A stretch of 57,257 nt of DNA from Rothia nasimurium. GTDB taxonomy: Bacteria; Actinomycetota; Actinomycetes; Actinomycetales; Micrococcaceae. The translations under genes were made by a program, and so were the position numbers. The notes beneath the pieces are model-generated. The model was not told the DNA's origin. It worked only from the letters and a program-made list of their open reading frames with translations, and ran no database searches. Position 1 is the stretch's first letter. Each line of letters opens with the position of its first letter. The DNA lies in contig NZ_SPQC01000015.1 in the NCBI RefSeq assembly GCF_004569295.1, positions 1 to 57,257 on the forward strand. The letters are read 5' to 3'. Below are positions 34,387-43,760 of this stretch, one piece after another.

Positions 34387-36309
34387 ATGAGCTGTCACGC
34401 TGAAACTGGGAGCACCACACTCACCGGCGTCCCTGAAGTTGCCCTGATTGGTTCCCCCAACTGCGGCAAATCCACCCTCTTCAACCACCTCACCGGTTTG
34501 AGCGCAAAAACCGGCAACTACCCCGGCGTTACGGTCACCCGCTCCCGCGGAACCGCCCGCACGGCGTCCGGCCCCGTGACAATCACCGACCTGCCCGGCA
34601 CCTATGCCCTCACCCCGGCGAGCCCCGACGAAGAAGTCGTCCTCAGCCACCTGCGCGGCGAGCTAGGGACCGAAGCTGTGCCAGATGCTCTCCTGCTCGT
34701 TGCGGACGCCACCACCCTGCGCCGCTCCCTTGCCCTGCTCGGGCAGGCCCTAGCTCTCGGCAAGCCAACCGCCCTGGTGCTCACCATGGTTGATGAGCTG
34801 CGGGCAGGAGGCGGCGATATAGACGTCCAGCGCTTTTCACAGGCCCTCGGTGTTCCGGTCGTTGAGGTTGTGGCTCACAAGGGGCGCGGTATTCAGGATG
34901 TCCGTGGTCTGCTAGCTCAGGCCACCTCCTGGTCGACCTTGCTGGTGCAGCCCCCGCTAGAAGACCCTAGAGAGCTAAGTTCCTGGATTGACTCGGTGCT
35001 CTCGGTCAGCGATTACCGCCCGCCGGCGCCTAACAAGGTCACCCGAGGTATCGACCGCTACCTGCTCCACCCAGTTCTGGGCACAGTGGTTTTCTTTGCG
35101 GTCATGTTCCTGTTCTTCCAGACCATCTTTACGGTGGCAGTTCCGGCGCAGGACGCCATCGAGCAGCTTTTCGCTGCCTTGGGCGAGGCGGCGAGCGCCA
35201 ACATCTCTAACCCGGTGCTGGCTGATTTTGTGAATACGGCCCTTATCGGGGGCATGGGCGGTGTGCTGGTCTTTACCCCGCAGATTATGTTGCTGTACCT
35301 GCTGATTTCTCTTTTGGAGTCGGTGGGGTATATGTCGCGGGCAGCGTTTTTGACGGACCGCGTCATGGCTTATTCGGGGCTTGATGGGCGGGCCTTTGTT
35401 GCTATGCTCTCGTCGATGGCCTGTGCGGTGCCCGGGATTATGGCGACCCGTACCATGCCGTCCTCTCGTGATCGTCTGGCAACCATTATTTCTGCGCCGC
35501 TGATGACTTGTTCGGCTCGTCTGCCAATCTATGTGCTGCTCATCGGCCTGCTCGTACCATCGGACGCCCGGCTGGGGCCCTTTAGCACCCAGGGGGCGGT
35601 ACTCTTTGTCATGTACCTGTTAGGCGGGCTGGCTGCAATGCTGGTTGCTGCCCTTTTCAAGTCAACGATTTTGCGCCGCGGCACCTTGCCCTTCTACCTG
35701 GAGATGCCACCTTACCGTTTACCTGCACCTCGGGCGCTTGCGACGGCTGTATGGACTCCGGTGTGGATATTTATCCGTAAGGCTGGCACTATCATCTTGA
35801 TTGCCACGACCGTGCTGTGGGGTCTGATGACCTTCCCGTCGCAGGGCGAGGCGCCCGAAGGCATGGGCGAGGCTGAGGCTGCTGCCTATGTGCTTGATCA
35901 TTCCTACGCTGCGTCTATTGGTAAGGCTGTTGAGCCGGTCTTTGAGCCGCTTGGTTTTGAGTGGCGCATTAACGTGGGCCTTATTGGTTCTTTTGCGGCA
36001 CGTGAGGTCTTTGTGTCAACCATGGGCCAGGTGGTTGCGGCAGAAGATACCGAGAACCCCGGCGATGCTCTTGCCGCCATGACCTACACATCGGGTGAGC
36101 ACGCCGGGGAGAAGGTGATGACTCCCCCGACTCTGGTGTCCCTGCTCGTTTTCTACGCCTTTGCTATGCAGTGTGTTTCTACCCTGGCTGTGATGCGGCG
36201 TGAGACGAACTCTCTCAAGTGGCCGGCCTTTACCCTGGTCTACATGTTTGCACTGGCTTGGGGTGGGGCCTGGCTGGCGCGCGCTCTTACCCTGTGGGTG
36301 ATGGGCTAG
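34387..36309 (+). CDS. feoB: Ferrous iron transport protein B (GTPase permease)
   Basis: This 640-residue protein has an N-terminal GTPase domain with G1 GSPNCGKSTLFN, G3 DLPGTYAL and a G4-like TMVDE motif, then about eight membrane spans containing the conserved SMACAVPGIMATRTM and FAAREVFVSTMGQ gates. It imports Fe2+ across the membrane. The length fits the short bacterial FeoB group lacking the larger helical domain. It is flanked by feoA and the Nfu-like gene, whose GTG starts two bases after the feoB TAG. Confidence 0.95.
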   Translation: MSCHAETGSTTLTGVPEVALIGSPNCGKSTLFNHLTGLSAKTGNYPGVTVTRSRGTARTASGPVTITDLPGTYALTPASPDEEVVLSHLRGELGTEAVPDALLLVADATTLRRSLALLGQALALGKPTALVLTMVDELRAGGGDIDVQRFSQALGVPVVEVVAHKGRGIQDVRGLLAQATSWSTLLVQPPLEDPRELSSWIDSVLSVSDYRPPAPNKVTRGIDRYLLHPVLGTVVFFAVMFLFFQTIFTVAVPAQDAIEQLFAALGEAASANISNPVLADFVNTALIGGMGGVLVFTPQIMLLYLLISLLESVGYMSRAAFLTDRVMAYSGLDGRAFVAMLSSMACAVPGIMATRTMPSSRDRLATIISAPLMTCSARLPIYVLLIGLLVPSDARLGPFSTQGAVLFVMYLLGGLAAMLVAALFKSTILRRGTLPFYLEMPPYRLPAPRALATAVWTPVWIFIRKAGTIILIATTVLWGLMTFPSQGEAPEGMGEAEAAAYVLDHSYAASIGKAVEPVFEPLGFEWRINVGLIGSFAAREVFVSTMGQVVAAEDTENPGDALAAMTYTSGEHAGEKVMTPPTLVSLLVFYAFAMQCVSTLAVMRRETNSLKWPAFTLVYMFALAWGGAWLARALTLWVMG

Positions 36310-36311
36310 GC

Positions 36312-36866
36312 GTGCGAGTTCTTTTGCACCCTGAAGCTACCGACCACCCGGCTGAGGTGCGCTGGGTGTTGCCGGACTACCCCGGTGATTTGGCGCTGGT
36401 GGCCTCGCACCCGGCGTCCCCGCTCATGGAGCTGGTGGCAGACGGGACGCTCAAGAGCGTAGCTGGAGAGCCCGGCGCTATCTTAACGCTGGCTCACTCC
36501 CCCGAGGCTTGGAAGGGCGTTGCGGGGAAGGTACGCAGAGCTGTTGAGGACGCCGTCGCACCGGCTTTGGCTGACCGGCAAGGCGCCCGGGAAGAGACTT
36601 CTGCTGGGGCAGTGTCTCTTGCCGACCAGCAGCTCCTACAGGAGCTGGCTCCCCAAGTGTTGGAGCGCTACGTGCGTCCGCTGGCTGGTGCCCACGGCGG
36701 CACCATTGACATCACCCGCGTCGCCGACGACACGGTGTGGGTTTACCTGGATGGGGCCTGCAGGGGGTGCCCCGCCGCGGCCTTTACCCTGCAACAGCGG
36801 TTTGAGAGGGAGCTGACCCGCAAGCTCCCCGGCGCCCAGGTGCGCGAGGACCGCAGTAGGCGCTAG
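36312..36866 (+). CDS. NifU C-terminal (Nfu-type) Fe-S protein
   Basis: This 184-residue protein has an N-terminal Nfu-like region and a C-terminal NifU domain with GAHGGTIDITRV and the cluster-ligating GACRGCPAAA (CxxC). Nfu proteins carry and deliver [4Fe-4S] clusters. The GTG at 36312 is two bases after feoB, fitting a feoAB-nfu unit in which newly imported iron feeds cluster delivery. Its stop overlaps that of mrpG on the opposite strand within a CTAG palindrome. Confidence 0.8.
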   Translation: MRVLLHPEATDHPAEVRWVLPDYPGDLALVASHPASPLMELVADGTLKSVAGEPGAILTLAHSPEAWKGVAGKVRRAVEDAVAPALADRQGAREETSAGAVSLADQQLLQELAPQVLERYVRPLAGAHGGTIDITRVADDTVWVYLDGACRGCPAAAFTLQQRFERELTRKLPGAQVREDRSRR

Positions 36867-37219
36867 TTCCCCTCCACCTCATCGACCAGGGCACGCAGGT
36901 CGTCGTGGCGTAGGTCGTCCTTGCGGAAGTGCTTGTTGCGGTAGCCGGAGCGGCCCATCATGTGCCCCGAGATGGGGATGGTGAGCATCTGTAGGAGCAG
37001 GATAACCAGCAGTACGGGCAGGAGCGCCAGGGAACGGAAGTGGAAGGCCACAGCCAGCAGCATGAGAATCATGCCGAAAACCTGGGGTTTAGTGCCCGAG
37101 TGCAGGCGGGTGAGCAGGTCGGGGAAGCGCACCAGGCCAATAGCGGCGCCCAGCGACATGAAGGCACCCAGAATCATACAGATGATGGTCAGAGCATCGA
37201 AAACGGTATCAAGATTCAC
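36863..37219 (-). CDS. mrpG: Mrp Na+/H+ antiporter subunit G
   Basis: This 118-residue subunit has three membrane spans and the MrpG/PhaG pattern GAFMSLGAAIGLVRFPDLLTRLHSGTKPQV. It is the last gene of the operon and has a GTG start. All subunits together exchange Na+ (or K+) for protons and support alkali and salt tolerance. It ends convergently against the Nfu gene. Confidence 0.92.
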   Translation of the reverse strand: MNLDTVFDALTIICMILGAFMSLGAAIGLVRFPDLLTRLHSGTKPQVFGMILMLLAVAFHFRSLALLPVLLVILLLQMLTIPISGHMMGRSGYRNKHFRKDDLRHDDLRALVDEVEGN

Positions 37220-37222
37220 GGT

Positions 37223-37642
37223 CTACTCCCCCAGATCCTTGCTCGCCCGCACGGGGTGGGCGCCATCGTGCCCCTGCTTATCGGTGTCTTCTGCCAGTTC
37301 CCCGAGGGCGTACTTGCTGCCCTTCTTGCGGGAGCGGCGGCGGGGGCGTCTTTCATGCAGACGGGATACCGGGGTGCTCTCGTCCGCCTTGGAGTTATCT
37401 GCGAAACGGGCCACGGTCACCGACCCCACGAAGCCGATCATGGCCAGGGCCACCAGCAGAATCAGGAAGAACTGGCTGTCGGTATAAATCATGAGCACGC
37501 AGAGCGCGGCCGTGAGAATTGAGAGCAGCACGTCGCTGGCGAGCACGCGGTCCAGCAGGGCGGGGCCCTTCCAGATGCGGTAGACGGTGCCCCAGGTGGC
37601 TAGGGTGAGAATCAGGCCGGTGGCCCAGATAGCCCAGGTCAT
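37223..37642 (-). CDS. mrpF: Mrp Na+/H+ antiporter subunit F
   Basis: This 139-residue subunit has three membrane spans in the first ~90 residues, matching MrpF (GPALLDRVLASDVL, then a third span). A ~50-residue charged C-terminal tail (KADESTPVSRLHERRPRRRSR) is longer than usual. Its ATG overlaps the mrpE stop in ATGA. Confidence 0.88.
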   Translation of the reverse strand: MTWAIWATGLILTLATWGTVYRIWKGPALLDRVLASDVLLSILTAALCVLMIYTDSQFFLILLVALAMIGFVGSVTVARFADNSKADESTPVSRLHERRPRRRSRKKGSKYALGELAEDTDKQGHDGAHPVRASKDLGE

Positions 37643-38223
37643 GCGTGCTCCTTTCGGCTGGCGGTGCGGTCGGCTTCTTCGTCCTGTTTGAGGGCTTCGT
37701 ACTCTTCGCGGCTACCGGCGGCCTTGATGATGAGGTCTTCGAAATAGGCCACCTGGCGGGTGAATCGCTCAATTTCCTCGGGAGTGGAGGTGTTGAGCAC
37801 GTGGAAGTAGAGCACCGACAGGGAGCGGTCCACTTCAACCACCACGGAGCCGGGAATCAGCGACATGGTGTGCGAAACGGCGGTCAGTAGCAGGTCTGAG
37901 TGGGTGCGCAGCTGCACGGCAACCACCGAGTTGCGCAGGGGCGGGCGGAAGGTCATGGCCAGCCACATCACCACAATCGAGGCCTTGGCGATATTCCAGA
38001 AGAGTTCCACCACAAAACGCGCCGCGTAGAAAATGTTGAAGCGGTTCGACAGGTAGAGAGTCGGTAGCCGGAAGACCGACATGGTCAGGGCCGCCAGCAC
38101 CGCGCCGAAGGCGATAAAGGGCAGGGAAAAATCCTGCCAGAGGGCGCACCAGACAAAGACCAGCCAGAGGAAGGGCGGGATAGCGTGAATCAGGCTCTCG
38201 CGCGAGAGGGTGGGCTTTTTCAT
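37639..38223 (-). CDS. mrpE: Mrp Na+/H+ antiporter subunit E
   Basis: This 194-residue protein has N-terminal membrane spans and the MrpE pattern FRPPLRNSVVAVQLRTHSDL, then TMSLIPGSVVVEVDRSLSVLYFHVLN. It overlaps both neighbours by four bases (ATGA). A basic and acidic tail follows. Confidence 0.92.
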   Translation of the reverse strand: MKKPTLSRESLIHAIPPFLWLVFVWCALWQDFSLPFIAFGAVLAALTMSVFRLPTLYLSNRFNIFYAARFVVELFWNIAKASIVVMWLAMTFRPPLRNSVVAVQLRTHSDLLLTAVSHTMSLIPGSVVVEVDRSLSVLYFHVLNTSTPEEIERFTRQVAYFEDLIIKAAGSREEYEALKQDEEADRTASRKEHA

Positions 38224-39842
38224 TGGTTCACCTCCTGGGAGTGGTTATCAACGATTTGCTGTTCGAGGTACTCAGCTCGTTTGGGGGCGTCGGGGCCAAA
38301 GACCGAGCTGATGTAGACGTCGGGGTTGAAGAGGTTATCTGAGGCGTTATCTGCCAGCTGGAAGAGGGGGCCTGAGAAGAGGGTAATGAGCACACCCACC
38401 ACGACCAGGGAGACGGTGGAGGCCATCATGGACGCCGGAATCGGCTTGGTCTCGTAATGGGCAGGGTCATCGGAGTGCTCGGCCATGACCAGTTCGGGGG
38501 TGGGCTCTTCGGCCTCCTTGGCGGGGCGCCAGAAGGCCTTGTTCCACACACGGGCTAGGGCCAGCAGGGTCAGCAGGGAGACCAGGACGCCCACGCCCGC
38601 GTTGATGTAGGCCAGGGCGCTACCGTTCTCTACGGACGCCTCAATGAAGCCAATCTTACCGATGAAGCCGGAGAAGGGCGGGATGCCGCCGAGATTGATG
38701 GCGGGGATGAAATAGAGCAGGGCCAGGACGGGAGCAGTTTTCATCAGGCCACCCAAACGGCGCACGTTAGTCGAGCCAGCTCGGCGTTCTACCAGGCCAA
38801 CTACCATGAAGAGGCCGGTCTGAATCACGATGTGGTGGGCGATGTAGAAGACCACGGTGGTCAGCCCCAGCTCGTTACCCAGCGAGATACCCCAGATCAT
38901 GTAGCCGATGTGGCTAATCAGAATAAAGGAGAGCAGACGCTTGATATCGCCCTGGGCCAGGGCACCTAAGATGCCCACGAGCAGGGTCAGACCTGCCACG
39001 ACCCCCAGAAGCGTATCCAGGCGTCCTTCGGGGAAGAGGAGGGTTTCGGTGCGGATAATCGCGTAGACGCCCACCTTGGTGAGCAGGCCCGCGAACACGG
39101 CGGTCACGGGCGCCGGGGCTGTGGGGTAGGAGTCAGGTAGCCAGAGGGAGAGCGGGAAGACCGCAGCCTTGATACCGAAAGCAATCAGCAGCATGAGGTG
39201 CAGCTGCATCTGGGTACCCTCGGGCAGGGTGCCCAGCTTGAGCGACAGGTCGGCCATGTTGATGGTGCCCACCGAGGCGTAGACAAAGCCGATGGCGGTG
39301 AGGAAGAGCATGGACGAGACAACCGAAACCACCACGTAGGTCACACCCGCACGAATACGCGGGGTGTTGGCGTTCATGGTAATCAGCACGTAGGAGGCCA
39401 TGAGCAGGATCTCGAAGCCCACGTAGAGGTTGAAGAGGTCACCCGCCAAGAAGGCGTTCGACACGCCCGCCAGTAGCAGCAGGTAGGTGGGGTAGAAGAC
39501 CGAGATGGGTACCTCGTCGTCCTCGTCCTGCAGGTTTTGGCCGGTAGCAAAGACCAGCACCGCCAGCGAGATAGTCGAGGAGACCACCAGCATGAGAGCT
39601 GAGAGCTGGTCAACCACCATGGTGATGCCGAAGGGGGCCTCCCAGCCTGCTATATGCACGGTCTGGGGCGTTGCGTCCCACACTGCGGCCAGCAGCAGGG
39701 CCTCGAACACCAGGGTAATAGCTACCGCGGCGAAGGCGATGACGCGCTGCACGCTGTCCTTCTTCGAAACGAAGGTGATAGCGGCGGCCAGGAAGAGAAT
39801 GATGATGCAGAGAGGGGCGAGCTGGGCGATAGCGATATCCAC
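38220..39842 (-). CDS. mrpD: Mrp Na+/H+ antiporter subunit D
   Basis: This 540-residue protein is homologous to the NuoN/NuoM family of proton-channel subunits. The signature GDLFNLYVGFEILLMASYVL and the LxxxEx-type helices with KAAVFPLSLWLPDSYPTAP (conserved Lys) are present. GTG start, three bases after mrpC. It forms part of the ion-translocating core. Confidence 0.95.
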   Translation of the reverse strand: MDIAIAQLAPLCIIILFLAAAITFVSKKDSVQRVIAFAAVAITLVFEALLLAAVWDATPQTVHIAGWEAPFGITMVVDQLSALMLVVSSTISLAVLVFATGQNLQDEDDEVPISVFYPTYLLLLAGVSNAFLAGDLFNLYVGFEILLMASYVLITMNANTPRIRAGVTYVVVSVVSSMLFLTAIGFVYASVGTINMADLSLKLGTLPEGTQMQLHLMLLIAFGIKAAVFPLSLWLPDSYPTAPAPVTAVFAGLLTKVGVYAIIRTETLLFPEGRLDTLLGVVAGLTLLVGILGALAQGDIKRLLSFILISHIGYMIWGISLGNELGLTTVVFYIAHHIVIQTGLFMVVGLVERRAGSTNVRRLGGLMKTAPVLALLYFIPAINLGGIPPFSGFIGKIGFIEASVENGSALAYINAGVGVLVSLLTLLALARVWNKAFWRPAKEAEEPTPELVMAEHSDDPAHYETKPIPASMMASTVSLVVVGVLITLFSGPLFQLADNASDNLFNPDVYISSVFGPDAPKRAEYLEQQIVDNHSQEVNQ

Positions 39843-39845
39843 GGG

Positions 39846-40358
39846 CTAGTCCCCCTTCTTTGAGACGGTCTGCTGGGCGCTTGTCTGGCTAATTTTCTTC
39901 TTCTCTTCTGCTTCAATAAATTCTTTTTCGCGGGTCGCTTCGTCAGCGTCGAACTCCGAGGCATCGAACTCGGCAGCGGCGTCCTCTTCCTTATCGAAGG
40001 CCTCCTGCCCAGCCACGCGAATATCTTCGGCGTCGTCGGTGATTTCATCGGCCTTAGAGAGTAGCCAGGAGCGGTAGATAATACCCAGAATCAGGGCGGT
40101 CACCGCACAAGAAATCACGATAGCGGTCAGAATCAGGGCCTGCGGAAGCGGGTCGGAGTAGTCTTCAGCGGCAATGTCTTTGCTGTAGAAGGGGGCTAGA
40201 CCGGCCGGGCCGCCGGCGTGCAGAATCAGGATGTTGGTCGCGTTGGTCATGAGCATGAGGCCCAGGAGCACGCGGGTCATGGAGCGGTCAAGAATGAGGT
40301 AGACCCCCACGGCGTAGAGCACGCCCATGACCAGGATCAGACTGAGGTCGATAATCAT
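39846..40358 (-). CDS. mrpC: Mrp Na+/H+ antiporter subunit C
   Basis: This 170-residue protein is NuoK-like. It has three spans with GVYLILDRSMTRVLLGLMLMTNATNIL and DPLPQALILTAIVISCAVTALIL. The C-terminal ~60 residues are a charged, Glu/Asp/Ala/Lys-rich tail not required in other organisms. Confidence 0.92.
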   Translation of the reverse strand: MIIDLSLILVMGVLYAVGVYLILDRSMTRVLLGLMLMTNATNILILHAGGPAGLAPFYSKDIAAEDYSDPLPQALILTAIVISCAVTALILGIIYRSWLLSKADEITDDAEDIRVAGQEAFDKEEDAAAEFDASEFDADEATREKEFIEAEEKKKISQTSAQQTVSKKGD

Positions 40359-40361
40359 GGT

Positions 40362-43300
40362 TTATGCCTTTCGTGCCTTGTCGCGGGCCTGCTTTTCTTT
40401 TTTACGGCGCTCGGCCACCAGCTTGAGGTCGATACGTTCACCCAGGCTGCGCAGGATGTCGAGCACCAGGCCGATGACCAGCAGGTAGACGCCGATATCG
40501 AAGATGGTGGCGGTGACGAAGTGGACATCGCCAAAGACCGGCAGCCAGAAGTCCAGCACGTAGCTGGAGAAGATGGGGTCGCCCCATAGGGCCGGGGCCA
40601 GGGCGTAGAGGGTGGCGATGCCCAGGCCAGCTCCCAGGAAGGTTCCGGCGGAGAAGGGGGACGCCGCCCGCAGCTCCGCGCCGCCACCGGCCAGGTAGCG
40701 CACGGCGAAGGCCAGACCTACCATCAGGCCACCCACAAAGCCGCCGCCGGGCAGGTTATGGCCGGCAATCAGCATGTAGAAGGAGACGATGATGAGGGTG
40801 TGGAAGAGCAGGCGGGTCATGACCTCCAGCAGAATCGAGCGAGATTCCGGGGGCAGGGTACGGCCAGCCACGATGAAGGGGTCGCGCTCTACCGAGGAGA
40901 ACTGACCCGCCACGCGCTGGGCCACAGTAATCTGGGTGCGCTTGGCGAAGGAGCTCTCGATTTTCTTCATGGCCTGGGTGTCGAGCCTGCGCACGGACGC
41001 CGAGTCGGCGCGTCCTTCGATAAAGAGCAGGGAGGCAACGCCGGTAGCGGCCAGGGCCAGCACCGAGATTTCGCCAAAGGTGTCCCAGCCACGCATATCG
41101 ACCAGGGTCACGTTGACCACGTTGTAGCCGTGGCCAATTTCGTAGGCCAGGCGGGGCATCTCAAGCGAGATGGGGGCCAGGGAACGGGAGGAGAAGGTGA
41201 ACATGGCCAGGGCCATCATGAGGGCCGAGAAGCCCAGGGCGATGATGACGCGCAGGGTCTTGTGGGCGCCGTCCTTACCGTCCTTGGAGCGGATGCGGGG
41301 AATCTGGCGGGGCAGCACGCGCATAGCCAGCACGAAGGCCACCAGCACGATGGTTTCAACCAGCAGCTGGGTGGTCGCCAGGTCGGGGGCGCTACGCAGG
41401 GCGAAGAGAATAGCCATGCCGTAGCCGGTCACCGAGACCATCATGATGGCCAAGAAGCGTTTGCGCACGAAGACCACGACCAGGGCCGCCACAATCATGA
41501 CGATGGCAATCGACCACTGGGCCGGAGACTCAGAAACGCGAACGTTAGCCAGCGGCGGGGTCTCGTTGATGAAGAGGGCAGCGAAGGGAACCACCACAGC
41601 GGTAATCAGAATGACGCCCAGGTAGAAGCCCAGGGAGCCTCGCTGGGTCATACCGGTGACCCACACGGCCAGGCGGTCGAGCCCGTCAATCACGTCGCGG
41701 TAGACGATAGAGGCGCTGGGAGCCGAGGGCAGAATACCCTGTAGCTCTTCAATCTGCTTGCGGAAGATAAAGAGCAGGGTACCGATGGCCATGATGACCA
41801 GGGAGGTCAGCAGAGCCGGGGTGACGCCGTGCCACAGAGCCAGGTGGAGTTCAAGTTCGGTGGCGGTCTCGGGGAAGGCCTTGAGGAAGGGTTTGACGAA
41901 GAGGTGCACCGGCTCGGGGTAGAGGCCGTAGACGATAGTCAGGACGGTCAGCACCGCCGGGGCAAAGAGGAAGGTGAAGGAGACCGGGTGGAAGGCCGTG
42001 TCGGGGCTGAGCTTCTGGCCGCGGCGGTTGCGGGCAAGGGCCCGGGTGTTGATATCGATATCACCGTTGTCGACCTCTTCGAAGTCGGCAGTGCCCTTTT
42101 CTACGCGGCAGTACTTGACGCCTTCCTTGTGCATGTAGGCGTAGGGCTTGACGGCGAAGGCACCCCAAACAAAGCGGGCTGAGTAGGCGAAAGTGAGAAT
42201 GGAGCCCAGGACGATAGCAATCAGGGTGGTTGCCCCCTGCCAGCCGGTGGTGTGGGAGAGGTAGGTTTCGAGCACCGATTCCTTGGCCACGAAACCGGCC
42301 AGGGGCGGAATACCCGCCATTGAGGCGGCTGAGATGGTGGCGACGGTAGCCAGCTTAGGGGCGCGGCGGTAGATGCCTGAGAGCTTGTGGATGTCGCGGG
42401 TGCCGGACTGGTGGTCGATAATACCGACCGAGAGGAAGAGGGTCGCCTTGAACAGGGAGTGAGCCACCATGAGCGCCATAGCCGCGTAGATGGCGTCTGG
42501 AGTTCCCCCCGAGATCACCAGGGCCAGGAAGCCCAGCTGGGAGACGGTACCGTAGGCCAGAATCAGCTTGAGGTCGGTCTGTTTGAGAGCAGCCCAGCCG
42601 CCGAACACCATAGTGAAGGCGCCGAAGATAATCAGGACGTTCTGCCAGATAGCCACCTCGCCGTAGCCGGGAGCCAGGCGCAGCAGGATGTAGATACCGG
42701 CCTTGATCATCGCCGCCGCGTGCAGGTAGGCAGAGACCGGGGTGGGGGCGGCCATAGCGCCGGGTAGCCAGAAGTGCAGGGGGAAGATCGCTGATTTGGA
42801 GAGGGCACCGCAGAGAATCAGCACGAGGGCGGCAGAGAGCATGCCCATGGTCAGAGGGCCGTGCCCCTCCTGGGCGGCGGCGAGGACGCTCGGGCCCCGC
42901 TCCACGAGTTCAGCCAGGGAGTAGGTGCCCAGGCTGTAGCCCAGCATGACGATACCGACCAGCATGGCCAGGCCACCTGCGGTGGTGACAGTGAGGGCCT
43001 GCAGGGCGGAACGGCGGGCTGAGAGGCGGTGGCGGGAATAGCCGATGAGCAGGTAGGAGAGAATGGTGGTGATTTCCCAGAAGATGAACATGAGAATGAA
43101 ATCATCTGCGGTAATCAGACCGAACATGGCACCGGCAAAGCCGAAGAGGTAGGCCGCGAACTGGCCGTTATCGCCGGTGGAGTGCTTGAAGTAGCTGGCG
43201 CAGTAGAAGAGCACCAAGGAGCCTACGCCCAGGACCAGCAGGCTCATGACCCACGAGAGGGTGTCCATGCGGAAGGTAAGCGCCATGTCCAGCTCGGGAA

Positions 43301-43520
43301 TCCACTGGTAGCTCTCGCTCCAAGGGGTGCCGCCGAGAATCTGACCGGTTTTGGTCAGCACCAGGGCGAGCACGGCAGCTGGAATCGCGGCCAGCAGGTA
43401 GAAGGTTGAGGTGCCCATGCGGCGGTAAAGCCAGGGGGTCACTATGGACACGAGCAGGAAAAGCGCAAGAACTGTGGTCACGTATCGGCCCTTAGGGTCA
43501 GCGGCGGTAGGAGCCGTCAC
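40362..43520 (-). CDS. mrpA: Fused Mrp Na+/H+ antiporter subunits A and B
   Basis: This 1052-residue protein has the NuoL-like MrpA core (GVGSLVLFYCASYFKHSTGD, PLHFWLPGAMAAPTPVSAYL with the conserved Lys-containing segment before it), the MrpA C-terminal domain, and then the MrpB domain from about residue 900 (HTLIIVSFYMLIAGHNLPGG). A and B are fused, as in other Actinobacteria. The start is GTG at 43518-43520; the nearest strong purine-rich site (GGAGAGAG) lies about 30 bases upstream, which is odd. It is the first gene of the operon. Confidence 0.94.
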   Translation of the reverse strand: MTAPTAADPKGRYVTTVLALFLLVSIVTPWLYRRMGTSTFYLLAAIPAAVLALVLTKTGQILGGTPWSESYQWIPELDMALTFRMDTLSWVMSLLVLGVGSLVLFYCASYFKHSTGDNGQFAAYLFGFAGAMFGLITADDFILMFIFWEITTILSYLLIGYSRHRLSARRSALQALTVTTAGGLAMLVGIVMLGYSLGTYSLAELVERGPSVLAAAQEGHGPLTMGMLSAALVLILCGALSKSAIFPLHFWLPGAMAAPTPVSAYLHAAAMIKAGIYILLRLAPGYGEVAIWQNVLIIFGAFTMVFGGWAALKQTDLKLILAYGTVSQLGFLALVISGGTPDAIYAAMALMVAHSLFKATLFLSVGIIDHQSGTRDIHKLSGIYRRAPKLATVATISAASMAGIPPLAGFVAKESVLETYLSHTTGWQGATTLIAIVLGSILTFAYSARFVWGAFAVKPYAYMHKEGVKYCRVEKGTADFEEVDNGDIDINTRALARNRRGQKLSPDTAFHPVSFTFLFAPAVLTVLTIVYGLYPEPVHLFVKPFLKAFPETATELELHLALWHGVTPALLTSLVIMAIGTLLFIFRKQIEELQGILPSAPSASIVYRDVIDGLDRLAVWVTGMTQRGSLGFYLGVILITAVVVPFAALFINETPPLANVRVSESPAQWSIAIVMIVAALVVVFVRKRFLAIMMVSVTGYGMAILFALRSAPDLATTQLLVETIVLVAFVLAMRVLPRQIPRIRSKDGKDGAHKTLRVIIALGFSALMMALAMFTFSSRSLAPISLEMPRLAYEIGHGYNVVNVTLVDMRGWDTFGEISVLALAATGVASLLFIEGRADSASVRRLDTQAMKKIESSFAKRTQITVAQRVAGQFSSVERDPFIVAGRTLPPESRSILLEVMTRLLFHTLIIVSFYMLIAGHNLPGGGFVGGLMVGLAFAVRYLAGGGAELRAASPFSAGTFLGAGLGIATLYALAPALWGDPIFSSYVLDFWLPVFGDVHFVTATIFDIGVYLLVIGLVLDILRSLGERIDLKLVAERRKKEKQARDKARKA

Positions 43521-43760
43521 CCGCGGGGCAAGGACGGCAAGACTCTCTCCTTTAAAGAGTAGGCATACTTAGTTTACCTGTCGATGACCCCGGTCTCATA
43601 GAGCCTGTAATATTTCATTTATTTCTGTGCGGTCCGTACGGTGCAAACCCTGATACATATTTCCCACTCTTCGGCGCAAGCATGACCATACGCCATGCCA
43701 CTCTTTCACCTTTACCCATATACTGTCTGCATATGTTTCATTATGTGCAACAATTGAAGC

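Noticed and set aside
40758-41744. Long plus-strand ORF opposite mrpA
   Set aside because: Composition is Gly/His/Gln-rich with no start signal or domain, and it is antisense to a well-conserved transporter gene.
43521-43760. tRNA gene or IS fragment in the 240-base gap before AbiEi
   Set aside because: No cloverleaf, no GTTCGA-type T-loop and no transposase frame; it is AT-rich promoter DNA for both directions.
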